Below, one piece after another: positions 7,466 through 17,858 of a stretch of DNA of 64,000 nt (its first letter is position 1; every line of letters begins with the position of its first letter). A program made the translations under genes and the position numbers. The DNA comes from Candidatus Nitrotoga sp. LAW. Its GTDB lineage: Bacteria; Pseudomonadota; Gammaproteobacteria; Burkholderiales; Gallionellaceae. The DNA lies in NCBI GenBank assembly GCA_003402315.1, contig QFXI01000016.1:115526-179525 (forward strand), read 5' to 3'. The notes under the pieces were generated by a model, which made no database searches, had not been told where the DNA came from, and saw nothing but the letters and a program-made list of their open reading frames with translations.

Positions 7466-10276
7466 TTAAGCATACTTCCGTACCTCGCCGTCACCTAATA
7501 AATTACTGACGCAACGCCCACACAAAGTAGCATTTTGAAGATCGCTGCCTACATCGGCGCGGTAATGCCAGCAACGTTCACACTTGATATTCTTGCTTGG
7601 CGTCACTTCAATGCGCTCTTCCGCTTCAGATGTGACGCGATGCACGGTGGCATGCGAAGTTATCAGCACAAAACGCAGGTCATCACCAAGACGGGCTAGC
7701 GCATCGAAACTTTCACCGGCTGCATAGATTTCCACCTCAGCGGCCAGCGCTTGGCCAATCAGCCCGGCAGCGCGCACTTCTTCGATATGCTTATTTATTC
7801 GGGCACGCCAGTTACAAACTGTCGTCCAGTTTTGCACTAAAACTTGATCGTCTGTTTCCGGCAAATCGGGTAGGGAAAGCCATACTTGCTGAAACACGCT
7901 CACGTCCTGCTGGGCACTCAATACCTCCCACGCTTCTTCTGCGGTAAAGCTCAGTATCGGCGCCATTAATCTCACCAGACTATGGCTAATATGATGTAGT
8001 GCATTCTGTGCAGAACGCCGTGCGCGCGAATTTTGCGCCGTCGTGTAGAGACGATCTTTGAGAATATCCAGATAGAATCCACCCAGTTGCTCGGAACAAA
8101 AAGTCTGCAATTTTTGTACTACAAGATGGAATTCGTAGCGTGCATAATCGCCTGTAACCTCCATCTGCAATCGGCTTACCAGCGCCAGTGCATAGCGGTC
8201 AATCTCCAGCCATTCATCCACTGGCAAGGCATCTCGCTGCACATCAAAATCGGCAGTGTTCGCCAGCAAAAAACGTAAGGTGTTGCGGATGCGGCGATAG
8301 CTTTCCACCACACGCTTCAGAATCTCATCGGAGATGGTCATCTCGCCGGAGTAATCAGTGGACGCAACCCACAGGCGCAAAATGTCCGCACCCAGCGTAT
8401 CAAAAATTTTCTGCGGCGCGATGACATTGCCCTTGGATTTGCTCATCTTATGTCCATGTCCATCCACCACAAAACCATGGGTGAGCAATGCATTGTATGG
8501 CGCACGATCATTTATGGCGCAGGAAGTAAGCAGTGAAGACTGAAACCAGCCGCGATGCTGATCCGATCCTTCCAGATACAAATCCGCCGGGAATGACAAA
8601 TCTCCGCGTCGACGCAACACCGATGCATGGGTAGTACCGGAATCAAACCATACATCCAGCGTGTCAGAAAGCTTGCGGTATTGTGCTGCTTCTTCACCCA
8701 ATAACTCTTCAGCATCCAGCGAAAACCACGCTTCGATACCCTGTTTTTCGACGCGTTGCGCGACCTGTTCGATCAACTCAGGCGTGCGCGGGTGCAACTG
8801 CATGGATTCATTGTGGACGAAGAGCGGTATCGGCACGCCCCAATTACGCTGGCGCGACACGCACCAGTCCGGGCGGTTTGCAATCATCGCTTTTAGTCGC
8901 GCTTTGCCCCATGCCGGGTAGAACTGGGTGGCTTCGACCGCATTGTTGGCAAGGTCGCGCAGGTTGACCCCCTCTCCTGTCTTCGGAAGAGACTGCGTGG
9001 GATGAAATTGCTCCATGCCGATGAACCACTGCGGCGTGGAACGAAAAATGATTGGAGTCTTGTGCCGCCAGCAGTGCGGATAGCTATGCTGTATTTTTTC
9101 CAGGTGCAGCAGATACCCACTGGCCTGAAGTGTGGCGACCACCACATCATTCGCTTTCCATACGAACAGACCGCCGACCAGCGGCGTGCTGGCGAGGAAC
9201 TTACCATCGTCGCCCACCGGGCTGTCATTTGGCAGCCCGTATTTCTGGCCAACAAAATAGTCGTCCAGGCCATGCGCCGGGGCGGTATGTACCAAACCCG
9301 TACCCGCTTCCAGAGTTACATGGTCACCGCAAATAATGTTTACCCCACGTTCATCGAATGGGTGATGTAATGGCATGCCATCCAGCGCAACGCCCTTACA
9401 AGTGGCAAGCGCTTCTCCATTTAATTCATAGCGATCCAGGCATGTCTGTTTCAAATCAGCAGCCAGTATTAGCAATCCGCGCGGCGTTCTAACCAGCACA
9501 TAGTCAAAATCAGGATGTACGCTTACTGCCTGGTTAGCGGGCAACGTCCATGGTGTAGTAGTCCAAATAACCGCATAAGCTTTTTCATCGCCCGACAAAG
9601 ACACGCCAAAAGCCTTGGCCAATGAGTCAATATTTATGACTTCAAACCCTACATCAATCGCAGACGACGTTTTATCTTCATGTTCAACTTCAGCTTCGGC
9701 CAGCGCTGATTGGCAATCCAGACACCAGTTCACAGGCTTGCGCCCCTGGTAAAGATGGCCGCGCTCGAATATTTTTCCCAGGGCACGGATGATGTCCGCC
9801 TCGGTTTGGTAGTTCATAGTGAGATAGGGATTGTCCCAATCACCCGACACACCCAGACGGATAAAATCTTTTTTCTGTCTCTTTATTTGCTCGGTGGCGT
9901 ACTCACGGCACAGTTCGCGGAAGCGGGCGGGCGGCATCTCCTTGCCATGCTTTTTTTCCACCTGCAATTCAATCGGCAGACCGTGACAATCCCAGCCGGG
10001 CACATACGGTGTATCAAAGCCGGATAACGTCTTGCTTTTGACAATGATATCTTTGAGCACCTTATTCACCGCATGGCCAATGTGGATGTCACCATTAGCG
10101 TACGGCGGGCCGTCATGCAGGATAAACTTGGGACGTCCCAGACTAGTGGCGCGTATTTTTTCATAACGTTTTTGTGCCTGCCATTGGGCGAGCATCTGCG
10201 GTTCACGCTTGGACAAATCGCCACGCATGGGGAAGGGCGTGTCAGGAAGATTAAGAGTTTTTTTATAATCAATCAT
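7466..10276 (-). CDS. ileS: Isoleucyl-tRNA synthetase
   Basis: A 936-residue class I aminoacyl-tRNA synthetase that charges tRNA-Ile. It has the HIGH motif in [20 protein letters not shown], an editing (CP1) domain with [12 protein letters not shown], and the KMSKSKGN loop near residue 605. A C-terminal zinc finger contains [13 protein letters not shown] and LCGRC. I start it at the ATG that overlaps the end of ribF by eight bases, giving [12 protein letters not shown] longer start (10300) would sit inside ribF. The overlap implies translational coupling with ribF, a common betaproteobacterial arrangement. Confidence 0.95.
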   Translation of the reverse strand: MIDYKKTLNLPDTPFPMRGDLSKREPQMLAQWQAQKRYEKIRATSLGRPKFILHDGPPYANGDIHIGHAVNKVLKDIIVKSKTLSGFDTPYVPGWDCHGLPIELQVEKKHGKEMPPARFRELCREYATEQIKRQKKDFIRLGVSGDWDNPYLTMNYQTEADIIRALGKIFERGHLYQGRKPVNWCLDCQSALAEAEVEHEDKTSSAIDVGFEVINIDSLAKAFGVSLSGDEKAYAVIWTTTPWTLPANQAVSVHPDFDYVLVRTPRGLLILAADLKQTCLDRYELNGEALATCKGVALDGMPLHHPFDERGVNIICGDHVTLEAGTGLVHTAPAHGLDDYFVGQKYGLPNDSPVGDDGKFLASTPLVGGLFVWKANDVVVATLQASGYLLHLEKIQHSYPHCWRHKTPIIFRSTPQWFIGMEQFHPTQSLPKTGEGVNLRDLANNAVEATQFYPAWGKARLKAMIANRPDWCVSRQRNWGVPIPLFVHNESMQLHPRTPELIEQVAQRVEKQGIEAWFSLDAEELLGEEAAQYRKLSDTLDVWFDSGTTHASVLRRRGDLSFPADLYLEGSDQHRGWFQSSLLTSCAINDRAPYNALLTHGFVVDGHGHKMSKSKGNVIAPQKIFDTLGADILRLWVASTDYSGEMTISDEILKRVVESYRRIRNTLRFLLANTADFDVQRDALPVDEWLEIDRYALALVSRLQMEVTGDYARYEFHLVVQKLQTFCSEQLGGFYLDILKDRLYTTAQNSRARRSAQNALHHISHSLVRLMAPILSFTAEEAWEVLSAQQDVSVFQQVWLSLPDLPETDDQVLVQNWTTVCNWRARINKHIEEVRAAGLIGQALAAEVEIYAAGESFDALARLGDDLRFVLITSHATVHRVTSEAEERIEVTPSKNIKCERCWHYRADVGSDLQNATLCGRCVSNLLGDGEVRKYA

Positions 10277-11195
10277 GTTGTATAAACCATTGCTTTGCAT
10301 TACTCACGTCGAGCTCAATTTGCTGCGTTAAACTTTGCAGGTCAAGATATTTCACTTCATCGCGCAGCTTGTGCAGAAAATCCACGCGCAAATGTTTGTT
10401 ATAAATTTCGCCCGAAAAGTCGAAAAGATGTACTTCAAGTACTGGCTTGCCGTTTTGTTTCACTGTGGGACGTACGCCCAGGCTCGCCACACCTTGCATG
10501 GGTGGCAGGCCATCCCCTTTCACCCTTACAACAAAAATACCGGTAAGCGGCGGCCGATTGTGCTTCAACTGGATATTTGCGGTCGGGAACCCCAGCTGTT
10601 TGCCTAAACCGTCACCATGGACCACACGCCCGCTGATACTATAAGGCCGTCCCAAATAACGCTCTGCCGCGCGCAAATCACCTTCACCCAGCGCGGCACG
10701 CACCGCCGTGCTGGATATGCGTATGCCATTGTGCGATACACTGTGCATGACTTCCACTTTAAAACCCTGCTGGCTGCCTATCTTCTCCATCAACGCAAAA
10801 TCGCCGCTGCGTCGGTTACCGAAACGAAAATCATCACCGATCAGCACGAATTTCGTCGCCAACTTCTCATGTAGGGCATGAATGAAATCCACCGCGCTCA
10901 TCTGTGCAAAATTACTGTTAAAGCGACATACATGTACCCGATCCACATCGAATGTCGCGAAAAGTTCGAGCTTCTCGCGCATGCTGGTCAGCCGCACAGG
11001 CGCCTCCTGCGGTGTAAAAAATTCACGCGGATATGGCTCGAACACCAGCACTGCTGTCGGAAGTCCGAGCGGCTGCGCCGTCATCCTTAATTGCTTGAGT
11101 AACGCTTGGTGACCAAGGTGTACTCCATCAAAATTGCCGATAGTGAGTGCAACTGGCTTTTTGTCTGTTGAATAAAGTCCGCGAAAAATCAACAT
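10269..11195 (-). CDS. ribF: Bifunctional riboflavin kinase / FAD synthetase RibF
   Basis: A 308-residue enzyme that phosphorylates riboflavin to FMN and adenylates FMN to FAD. The N-terminal nucleotidyltransferase domain has [16 protein letters not shown]. The C-terminal kinase domain has [20 protein letters not shown] and TANI, and ends with [21 protein letters not shown]. It is first in the cluster with ileS. In many betaproteobacteria a murJ (mviN) gene and rpsT lie next to ribF. Here the upstream side instead holds a decayed IS630 transposase fragment and then folE2, which suggests local rearrangement. Confidence 0.95.
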   Translation of the reverse strand: MLIFRGLYSTDKKPVALTIGNFDGVHLGHQALLKQLRMTAQPLGLPTAVLVFEPYPREFFTPQEAPVRLTSMREKLELFATFDVDRVHVCRFNSNFAQMSAVDFIHALHEKLATKFVLIGDDFRFGNRRSGDFALMEKIGSQQGFKVEVMHSVSHNGIRISSTAVRAALGEGDLRAAERYLGRPYSISGRVVHGDGLGKQLGFPTANIQLKHNRPPLTGIFVVRVKGDGLPPMQGVASLGVRPTVKQNGKPVLEVHLFDFSGEIYNKHLRVDFLHKLRDEVKYLDLQSLTQQIELDVSNAKQWFIQHD

Positions 11196-11606
11196 TCAGA
11201 CTGGATCACCAATAAAAAATGAGTGCGATTATACCGTGAGAGCAAAGAATGGGAGCGAAGCATGGAAGATATTCTGTTTCGATACCTGCATTAAGGCAAT
11301 GCTGAACCCAGTACTGCGGTAGTGCTCCAGCCTTGGGCGCGGTAATGGAAGTGCTTCTCACGCAATTCGTCCCATACATGTTCGCTTGGGTTGAACTCAG
11401 GCGCATAGGGTGGCAAAGATAACAGTTTTATATTGTGTGGCGGTTGAGTAACCGACTGGAGTGCCAGCTGGCACCATCGAGCGACATGACGATGGTGTCA
11501 TCATATTTCGCCTAGGCTGTCCATTCTTTATAATATTTACTATCTAAGCCGGGAGCATAACGTTAATAAAATGGGCAGATGACTATAAAATAATTCTATT
11601 AGTTTC
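11196..11606. other. Intergenic region between ribF and folE2
   Basis: Apart from the IS630-type transposase fragment (separate entry) I see no gene here. A 66-codon minus-strand frame (11206-11406) is an out-of-frame reading of the transposase remnant. The ribF promoter must lie in or upstream of 11196-11290, but no clear -35/-10 pair stands out. Confidence 0.5.
11291..11520 (-). pseudogene. IS630-family transposase remnant (DDE endonuclease C-terminus)
   Basis: The minus strand carries broken pieces of an IS630-type transposase. One frame gives YDDTIVMSLDGASWHSSRLL (the second catalytic Asp region, MDGAxWH in intact copies) and runs into a stop. After a frameshift around 11425-11435 another frame gives LLSLPPYAPEFNPSEHVWDE and LREKHFHYRAQGWS, with the catalytic Glu of the NPxEHVWDELRE motif, and stops at 11291-11293. 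The N-terminal half and terminal inverted repeats are not recognisable. It lies between ribF and folE2 and cannot be active. Confidence 0.85.
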
Positions 11607-12413
11607 TCAATTGCTCACATTTTTATCCCATTCGATCAATGCATAAGCCGAATGATTATGTATTGATTCAAAATTCTCTGATTCAACTATATACGCCTCA
11701 ATACGCTCGTCACGATTGAGCGCTGCCGCAACATCGCGCACCATGTCTTCAACGAACTTGGGGTTATCATAAGCTCGCTCAGTGACAAATTTCTCATCCG
11801 GGCGCTTAAGTAAACCATACAGTTCGCAAGACGCCTGCTCCTCAGCATAACGCACCACCTCCTCTATCCATACAGAACGGCTGGTACGCACAGTAATAGT
11901 CACGTGTGAACGTTGATTATGTGCGCCTCGCTCAGATATTTTTTTGGAGCATGGACATAGGCTGGTTACCGGCACTAATACCTTCATGGTGAAACGGTAT
12001 TTCCCATTATTAATTTCACCAATAAAGGTAACATCGTAGTCCAACAAGCTTTGTACGCCAGATACCGGGGCTGTTTTATTTATAAAATAAGGGAAGCTCA
12101 TTTCGATGTAGCCGGACTGAGCCTCTAATTTCTCAACCATCTCGCGTAGAATGCTTTCAAATGACTCTACGGAAATCTCCCGCCCATGATGGTTGAGTAT
12201 CTCAACAAAACGCGACATGTGCGTGCCTTTAAAGTTATGCGGCAAATGCACATACATATTAAAGGTAGCAATTGTATGTTGTACCCCCACGTTTTTATCT
12301 TTCACTTGCACTGGATGACGAATACTTTTGATGCCAACTTTGTTAATCGCCAAGTGGCGCGTATCGGCCATGTTTTGTACATCAGGAATAAGAATAGCCT
12401 GGGGAGAGTTCAT
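11607..12413 (-). CDS. folE2: GTP cyclohydrolase FolE2 (type IB)
   Basis: A 268-residue enzyme converting GTP to 7,8-dihydroneopterin triphosphate, the first step of folate synthesis and, in some bacteria, of queuosine synthesis. Family signatures are [15 protein letters not shown] at the N-terminus, the metal-binding [19 protein letters not shown] near residue 153, and [19 protein letters not shown] at the C-terminus. FolE2 works with metals other than zinc, and in several bacteria it replaces FolE1 under zinc limitation. Two related steps are in this window: nudB acts on its product, and tgt acts in the queuosine pathway. It is a lone minus-strand gene. Confidence 0.95.
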   Translation of the reverse strand: MNSPQAILIPDVQNMADTRHLAINKVGIKSIRHPVQVKDKNVGVQHTIATFNMYVHLPHNFKGTHMSRFVEILNHHGREISVESFESILREMVEKLEAQSGYIEMSFPYFINKTAPVSGVQSLLDYDVTFIGEINNGKYRFTMKVLVPVTSLCPCSKKISERGAHNQRSHVTITVRTSRSVWIEEVVRYAEEQASCELYGLLKRPDEKFVTERAYDNPKFVEDMVRDVAAALNRDERIEAYIVESENFESIHNHSAYALIEWDKNVSN

Positions 12414-12662
12414 GTTTGCGCAATGTAATAGCTAGAGAGATACAAGAATTCGAATAAATTTAATTACATTAATATAGTCTGTGGCGTTATCAGACGATAC
12501 CTTACTAATAGACTACCTACTACCAAAATAGACAGGTTAACGCCGCGTGGATGCAGACAGAAAGTCTGTCTAACCGCATTAAGTTAAGTGCACATCAATC
12601 AAAGCATTTAAGATCATAGACAAAAACTCAATCAGACAGACATAACATAAACCTTTGTGGAT

Positions 12663-12682
12663 CCCCCTGGAAGAGCAGGGGG
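12663..12682 (-). terminator. Putative intrinsic terminator of the peroxiredoxin gene
   Basis: A perfect 7-base stem (CCCCCTG / CAGGGGG) with a six-base loop lies 20 bases beyond the peroxiredoxin stop codon. On the minus strand only a short, imperfect T-rich tract follows, so termination efficiency is uncertain. Another short hairpin (CAGAC-AGAAA-GTCTG) lies near 12551-12565. Confidence 0.55.
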
Positions 12683-12702
12683 TTACCTCATAAAATTATC
12701 TT

Positions 12703-13368
12703 TTAACTCGGTTGCTTGACTACACGTAAATAGGGTTTAACTGTTTTCCAACCTTCTGGGAACATTGTCTTTGCGTCATCATCAGATACTGAAGGTACGA
12801 TAATTACGTCATCGCCATCTTTCCAATTGACAGGCGTAGCGACTTTGTATCTGGCGGTTAACTGCATAGAATCCAACACACGTAAAATTTCATCAAAGTT
12901 TCGACCTGTGGACATTGGGTAGGTAAGTGTCAGTTTAATTTTTTTATCTGGACCAATAATAAAAACTGAGCGAACAGTTGCATTTGTAGCTGCAGTGCGC
13001 CCCTCAGATGTACCCGTCTCTTCAGCGGGTAGCATGTTATAAAGCTTCGCTACAGTTAAATTCTCATCTCCGATCATAGGATAATTAACAGCATAACCTT
13101 GTGTTTCATGAATATCTTTTGCCCATTTTGCATGGTTATCCACTGGATCAACACTTAATCCAATTATTTTGCAGTTCCGTTTTTTAAATTCTGGCTCTAG
13201 TTTTGCCATGTACCCTAATTCAGTTGTACATACTGGCGTAAAATCTTTTGGGTGAGAAAATAATATCGCCCAGCCATTGCCAATCCACTCATGAAAATTG
13301 ATGGTACCTTGCGTTGTGGGAGCAGTAAAATTTGGTGCTTCATCATTAATTCGTAGTGACATGGCCAA
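12703..13368 (-). CDS. 1-Cys peroxiredoxin (Prx6 type)
   Basis: A 221-residue thiol peroxidase that reduces hydrogen and organic peroxides. The peroxidatic Cys47 is in the motif HPKDFTPVCTTELGYMAKLE. The downstream residues KIIGLSVDPVDNHAKWAKDI and the long C-terminal domain (ARYKVATPVNWKDGDDVIIVP) are typical of the Prx6/1-Cys subfamily rather than AhpC. The other cysteine (Cys66 in KKRNCKII) does not correspond to the C-terminal resolving Cys of 2-Cys enzymes. The gene stands alone with its own likely terminator downstream, between folE2 and dxs. The start could also be two codons later. Confidence 0.93.
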   Translation of the reverse strand: MAMSLRINDEAPNFTAPTTQGTINFHEWIGNGWAILFSHPKDFTPVCTTELGYMAKLEPEFKKRNCKIIGLSVDPVDNHAKWAKDIHETQGYAVNYPMIGDENLTVAKLYNMLPAEETGTSEGRTAATNATVRSVFIIGPDKKIKLTLTYPMSTGRNFDEILRVLDSMQLTARYKVATPVNWKDGDDVIIVPSVSDDDAKTMFPEGWKTVKPYLRVVKQPS

Positions 13369-13591
13369 TCCTCCGTTTATATTAAAAATCGTGTCGTGAT
13401 ATCACTTGCTACTACCTATTGATTACACACGTATTGTTTGCAATAAAATATATTTATAGCTTGCGGTTTGTGTGCTTATCAAAAGTATACTTAATATTTA
13501 TTTGATTTATTTATATATTTGTCGAGGTCTATACATTAGCTTAACGTTATCTTTATAAATTACAAATCCTCTAGCAATACAATGCTTAAAT

Positions 13592-15460
13592 TTATAAAGA
13601 CATTTTTTGACGAATTGAGGCAGCGATGCCTGTTGCGTCCAAACCGCACATAGCCAACATTTTTTCTGCCTCTCCTTGTTCCAAAAAACTATCTGGCAAT
13701 CCAAGTTGGAGCAGCGCGTTTGTCATACCGTGTTGTTGCAAACATTCCGCCACCGCGCTACCCGCACCGCCTTGGATAGTGTTTTCTTCGACAGTTACAA
13801 GCAAAGCATGCTCGCGTGCCAAATGCAACACCAGCTCTGTATCCAGAGGCTTAACAAAGCGCATGTTAGCAACGGTGGCATTGAGTAAGTTCGCAGCGTT
13901 AAGGGCTGGGCCAAGCATAGATCCAAAGGACAAAATTGCGACACCTGAGCCCACACGACGCACTTCACCCTTACCTAAAGGCAGCGCCTGCATTTCCTTA
14001 CATGATGCAATACCCGGACCATAGCCGCGCGGATAACGTACAGCAGTCGGAGTATCCAGCTGGTACGCAGTGTATAACAGCTGACGGCACTCGTTTTCGT
14101 CAGAAGGAACCATTACTGTCATGTTGGGAATGCAGCGCAAAAAACTTAAATCAAAACTACCCGCATGCGTAGCGCCATCCGCACCAACCAGCCCGGCGCG
14201 ATCTATCGCCAGCAGCACCGGCAGGTTTTGAATCGCGATATCGTGTATCAGTTGGTCATAAGCTCGTTGCAAAAAAGTAGAATAAATCGCCACGACCGGC
14301 TTGTAACCTTCACATGCAAGCCCGGCGGCGAAGGTCAGTGCATGCTGCTCGGCAATACCTACGTCGAAATAACGTTGTGGAAATTTTTTTGAAAATTCAA
14401 CCAGGCCGGAACCCTCGCACATGGCAGGGGTAATGCCCACTAAACGCTTATCCTGCTCTGCCATATCGCACAACCATTCGCCAAAAACCTGGGTGTAGGT
14501 AGGCTTGCTGGCTTGCCCTTTAATATTTCTCTGGACAGGTTTGGTAACGATGCCTTGCTCTGGATCAAACTTACCCACGCCATGATAGAGCAGGCAATCT
14601 TCCTCTGCGTGAGTGTAGCCTTTGCCTTTTTGCGTAACAACATGCAGAAATTGCGGCCCTTTGAGCTGACGTATGTTTCCAAGAGTTGTGACTAAGGTAT
14701 CAAGATCGTGCCCATCGATCGGACCGATGTAATTGAAACCGAATTCTTCAAACAACGTACCCGGTGTAACCATGCCCTTGACATGCTCCTCGGCTCGCTT
14801 AGCAAACTCAAGTACTGGCGGCATGCCTTTCAGCATTTTTTCGCTACCGCGCCGCATGGCGGAATAAAAACGTCCTGACATCAATTTGGCAAAATAATTA
14901 TTGAGTGCACCTACTGGCCTCGAGATGGACATGTCATTATCATTGAGGATCACTAACAGATTGGTATCCATCGCACCAGCATTGTTAAGCGCCTCAAATG
15001 CCATGCCACCGCTCATCGCACCATCACCAATGATAGCCACCGCACAGCGATCGCTCCCATCAATTTTCGCCGCCACCGACATTCCTAGAGCTGCGCTGAT
15101 CGATGTGCTGGAATGCGCGGTGCCGAAGGCATCGTAGGCACTTTCAACGCGATTAGGGAAACCTGAAATACCACCTGCCATGCGCAGGGTTTTCATCGCT
15201 TCGCGCCGTTCCGTAAGTATCTTGTGTGCATAGGTTTGATGACCCACATCCCACACCAACCGGTCATATGGTGTATTAAAAACGTAATGCAATGCGATGG
15301 TTAACTCTACTGTACCGAGGTTGGAAGATAGGTGGCCACCCGTTTTACTCACAGACTCCACCAAGAACTGACGTAATTCATTCGCCAGTTGAGGCAATTG
15401 CTTGCGATCCAATAGACGCAAGGCTTCCGGGGTATTGATGGTATTAAGCAGCGAAACCAT
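13592..15460 (-). CDS. dxs: 1-deoxy-D-xylulose-5-phosphate synthase
   Basis: A 622-residue thiamine-diphosphate enzyme that condenses pyruvate and glyceraldehyde-3-phosphate in the first step of the MEP pathway. The ThDP motif is visible as [21 protein letters not shown]. The N-terminal [21 protein letters not shown] and the transketolase pyrimidine-binding part ([15 protein letters not shown]) are also present. The start is the ATG that shares one base with the ispA stop (TGATG), so xseB-ispA-dxs is a tightly coupled operon, as in many proteobacteria. A TTG one codon upstream is less likely. No clear terminator follows. Confidence 0.95.
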   Translation of the reverse strand: MVSLLNTINTPEALRLLDRKQLPQLANELRQFLVESVSKTGGHLSSNLGTVELTIALHYVFNTPYDRLVWDVGHQTYAHKILTERREAMKTLRMAGGISGFPNRVESAYDAFGTAHSSTSISAALGMSVAAKIDGSDRCAVAIIGDGAMSGGMAFEALNNAGAMDTNLLVILNDNDMSISRPVGALNNYFAKLMSGRFYSAMRRGSEKMLKGMPPVLEFAKRAEEHVKGMVTPGTLFEEFGFNYIGPIDGHDLDTLVTTLGNIRQLKGPQFLHVVTQKGKGYTHAEEDCLLYHGVGKFDPEQGIVTKPVQRNIKGQASKPTYTQVFGEWLCDMAEQDKRLVGITPAMCEGSGLVEFSKKFPQRYFDVGIAEQHALTFAAGLACEGYKPVVAIYSTFLQRAYDQLIHDIAIQNLPVLLAIDRAGLVGADGATHAGSFDLSFLRCIPNMTVMVPSDENECRQLLYTAYQLDTPTAVRYPRGYGPGIASCKEMQALPLGKGEVRRVGSGVAILSFGSMLGPALNAANLLNATVANMRFVKPLDTELVLHLAREHALLVTVEENTIQGGAGSAVAECLQQHGMTNALLQLGLPDSFLEQGEAEKMLAMCGLDATGIAASIRQKMSL

Positions 15461-16371
15461 CAAAACTTTCTTGATAAAATAAAATTAGCCATCTCACGTA
15501 GGCGACGTGCTGGCTCGCCGAACTCCGCCAGAGCTTCCAACGCTTCGTTATGCAATTCCGCCGCCATCTGTTTAGCTGCCTGCACGCCAAGCAGCGTGAC
15601 ATAAGTCGGCTTTTCTTGTTTGGCATCCTTACCTGCGGTTTTGCCTAAAGTGACAGTGTCCGCCTCACTATCGAGTACATCGTCCACCACCTGAAAAGCC
15701 AATCCGACGCACTTGCCATAGCGATCCAGCCTAGCCAGCTCCATCTCTCCCAGCGCAGGTCCACACTGCGCACCGAGCAAAACAGCAGCGCGAATCAGCG
15801 CACCCGTTTTATGGATGTGCATAAATTCAAGTTCCGGCACGCTCAGCTGGTTGCCCACACTCGTTAAATCAATCGCTTGTCCACCCGCCATGCCACGCGA
15901 TCCGGATGCTGTAGCCAATAGCTTGATCATAGCTAATTGTTGCACGGCATCATTACTGAGTTGATGCTCGGTCAGCAACTGAAACGCCAAACTTTGCAAA
16001 CTGTCGCCGACCAGCAGCGCAGTGGCCTCATCGTACTCAACATGACAGGTGGGTTTACCGCGTCGAAGCACATCGTTGTCCATGCATGGCATGTCGTCGT
16101 GTACCAATGAATAAGCGTGGATCAGTTCAACGGCAGCAGCGACTATGTTGACACGCATGCTATCTGCCCCGACTAAATCACCTGCAGCAAAAGCCAACAG
16201 CGGGCGCACACGCTTACCACCGTCCAATACACTATATCGCATAGCTGCGTGCAGGCGCTGCGGAGCAATATCCGGTTGTGGCAACAACTGTTGTAGCTGA
16301 TCCTCGAAACGGCTCTGGTGGGAACTCGCCCAAATTTGAAAATCAATGCCAAGCATCTTAGGTCTAGTCAT
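15460..16371 (-). CDS. ispA: Farnesyl diphosphate synthase (geranyl/farnesyl transferase) IspA
   Basis: A 303-residue all-alpha prenyltransferase that condenses IPP with DMAPP and GPP to make farnesyl diphosphate. The first Asp-rich motif is [20 protein letters not shown] and the second is [14 protein letters not shown], followed by [16 protein letters not shown]. The start is the ATG giving [11 protein letters not shown], which overlaps the xseB stop by eight bases. A longer upstream reading would be entirely within xseB. It sits between xseB and dxs, both overlapping it, so all three are probably one transcript. Confidence 0.95.
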   Translation of the reverse strand: MTRPKMLGIDFQIWASSHQSRFEDQLQQLLPQPDIAPQRLHAAMRYSVLDGGKRVRPLLAFAAGDLVGADSMRVNIVAAAVELIHAYSLVHDDMPCMDNDVLRRGKPTCHVEYDEATALLVGDSLQSLAFQLLTEHQLSNDAVQQLAMIKLLATASGSRGMAGGQAIDLTSVGNQLSVPELEFMHIHKTGALIRAAVLLGAQCGPALGEMELARLDRYGKCVGLAFQVVDDVLDSEADTVTLGKTAGKDAKQEKPTYVTLLGVQAAKQMAAELHNEALEALAEFGEPARRLREMANFILSRKF

Positions 16372-16627
16372 CTTCTCGCTTAGCAAAACCACTCGTACTA
16401 GTAGGGCTGATAGAAAAATTTTGTAATGTGCCTTCTTCCAGAATACGCACCTGCTGCTGCGCATCCTCCAAACGGCCTCGGCAAATCTTTAACAACTCGG
16501 CACCGCGCCGGTAAGCTGACAACGAGTCTTCCAGTGACAGCTTGCCTACCTCCATATCAGCGACTACCTGTTCCAGTTCGGCCAGCGCTACCTCAAAGCT
16601 AGGTGTTTTTTGGGATTTTACTGCCAT
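16364..16627 (-). CDS. xseB: Exodeoxyribonuclease VII small subunit
   Basis: An 87-residue helical protein that binds multiple copies to the XseA large subunit. The family core is SFEVALAELEQVVADMEVGK, then LSLEDSLSAYRRGAELLKICRGRLEDAQQ. The ATG at 16627 (MAVKSQKTPSF) fits the family better than an upstream ATG at 16642, and a GGA lies at suitable distance. It is the first gene of the xseB-ispA-dxs operon. xseA is not in the window. Confidence 0.92.
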   Translation of the reverse strand: MAVKSQKTPSFEVALAELEQVVADMEVGKLSLEDSLSAYRRGAELLKICRGRLEDAQQQVRILEEGTLQNFSISPTSTSGFAKREDD

Positions 16628-16716
16628 GTATATACATTCCATTTGCTAAAGTCGCGGCGTATTTTACCTTAACCTGAATCTTATGGTCTTTCCGTCGCGA
16701 AATGCTTTAAGTCAGC

Positions 16717-16740
16717 GGCCAATATTTTTTCAATATGGCC
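16717..16740. repeat. Inverted repeat between xseB and mscL
   Basis: The palindromic stretch GGCCAATATT-TTTT-CAATATGGCC can form a hairpin, with one unpaired A in the left arm. It lies about 90 bases upstream of xseB (read on the minus strand), so it could be an operator or the end of an upstream transcript. No function is known. Confidence 0.4.
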
Positions 16741-16798
16741 ATTATTAAACCTGTTCATTCTCTCGAGTCATATCCATTCCCATTCCGGATTAGCCATG

Positions 16799-16835
16799 AA
16801 GCTCAGCAGACTCATCTAGTGAGCCTGCTGAGCTT
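16799..16835 (-). terminator. Long perfect hairpin downstream of mscL
   Basis: An 11-base perfect stem (AAGCTCAGCAG / CTGCTGAGCTT) encloses a further four-base stem (CTCA / TGAG) around a five-base loop, interrupted by one mismatch. It starts about 85 bases beyond the mscL stop codon (minus strand). No T tract follows, so it is not a classic intrinsic terminator. It may stabilise the mscL mRNA 3' end, act as a bidirectional transcript barrier, or be a remnant of a repeated element. Confidence 0.45.
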
Positions 16836-16919
16836 AGTTATGCTATCCCCACGCACCATAATTACGAATACTGCAGGTATCAAATTCGCTGCTCTTAAAG
16901 ATCCAGTTCAATATTCGGC

Positions 16920-17324
16920 TTATTTTCGTTCTTTAAGTAAGTCACGAATTTCCGTAAGGAGCACCTCTTCATTTGAAATTTTTGGCAGCTCTGCCGGTTT
17001 CTCTTCCGCTTCCTTTTTTAATGAATTTATACCTTTTATTGCCACAAATATTGCAAAAGCAATAATCGTAAAATCAATCATCGACTGGATGAACTTCCCA
17101 TAGCTGATCACAACGGCCGGCGCTCCCTCTTTGGCTTCCTGAACGGTGAACGCCAAATTGGAAAAATCAACCCCGCCTAAGAGAACTCCAATTGGGGGCA
17201 TAATTACATCGCCCACAAAAGACGAGACAATTTTACCAAATGCAGCTCCAATAATAATACCTACGGCCATATCGATAACATTACCCTTGACGGCAAATTC
17301 TTTAAATTCTTTCATCATACCCAT
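16920..17324 (-). CDS. mscL: Large-conductance mechanosensitive channel MscL
   Basis: A 134-residue inner-membrane channel that opens under membrane tension to protect against osmotic downshock. The N-terminal helix [20 protein letters not shown] and the pore-lining [21 protein letters not shown] are classic. The second membrane segment ([19 protein letters not shown]) and the charged C-terminal bundle helix ([12 protein letters not shown]) follow. A strong ribosome binding site (AGGAG) precedes the ATG. The gene is monocistronic as far as the sequence shows. Confidence 0.95.
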   Translation of the reverse strand: MGMMKEFKEFAVKGNVIDMAVGIIIGAAFGKIVSSFVGDVIMPPIGVLLGGVDFSNLAFTVQEAKEGAPAVVISYGKFIQSMIDFTIIAFAIFVAIKGINSLKKEAEEKPAELPKISNEEVLLTEIRDLLKERK

Positions 17325-17488
17325 CGTATTTCTCCTTTATAATTAATATGATTGAATATATTATCATTGTAATTTAGAGCTCAATTCCAATCAGTTTTAC
17401 CATGGATACTTCCGTTTCTTAGGTTTAACTATCTCTAAATAAGGTGTCACGGAAGATTGAAATAGCATTAAACGCACATTATTGAGGG

Positions 17489-17794
17489 TTAGTGTGTCCT
17501 CTGGGTGACATCATCAACATTTGTGGGAAACGGCCTGGCGTTTATAGGCGCTTGACAGACATCCCATTTACGAGAGTGAGTTAGACGACGTACCCGACGT
17601 GGCGCCACATTCCAAATTGAATGATGGAGATAATCATGGTGCAACGCAAGTAAAAAATCAGTATCAAACCCGGCAAATCCCAAAGAGCCTTTGGTGATCA
17701 CATAGTTCAATGCGGCTAGGGTCGATATAAGTAGTTTATCCCATTGTATCAGCGCCGCCGAATCAAGATGATGGGCCTGTCCGGGAGCTTTCAA
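17489..17794 (-). CDS. Hypothetical protein, possibly a gene fragment
   Basis: A 101-residue frame I do not recognise. The middle part (LISTLAALNYVITKGSLGF, then DTDFLLALHHDYLHHSIWN and RRVRRLTHSRKWDVC) looks protein-like, with patterned hydrophobics and paired His residues. The start lacks a visible ribosome binding site and the last residues look random. It could be a decayed piece of a larger gene. The surrounding 17325-17858 region holds nothing else I can support. Confidence 0.3.
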   Translation of the reverse strand: MKAPGQAHHLDSAALIQWDKLLISTLAALNYVITKGSLGFAGFDTDFLLALHHDYLHHSIWNVAPRRVRRLTHSRKWDVCQAPINARPFPTNVDDVTQRTH

Positions 17795-17858
17795 GCTTTA
17801 CGGTTAACCATCAATGCAGTTTAGAAGATTCCAGCTTCTGTGAGAATGGCGAACCGTA

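Noticed and set aside
11206..11406. 66-residue minus-strand frame near ribF
   Set aside because: It is an out-of-frame reading of the IS630 transposase remnant.
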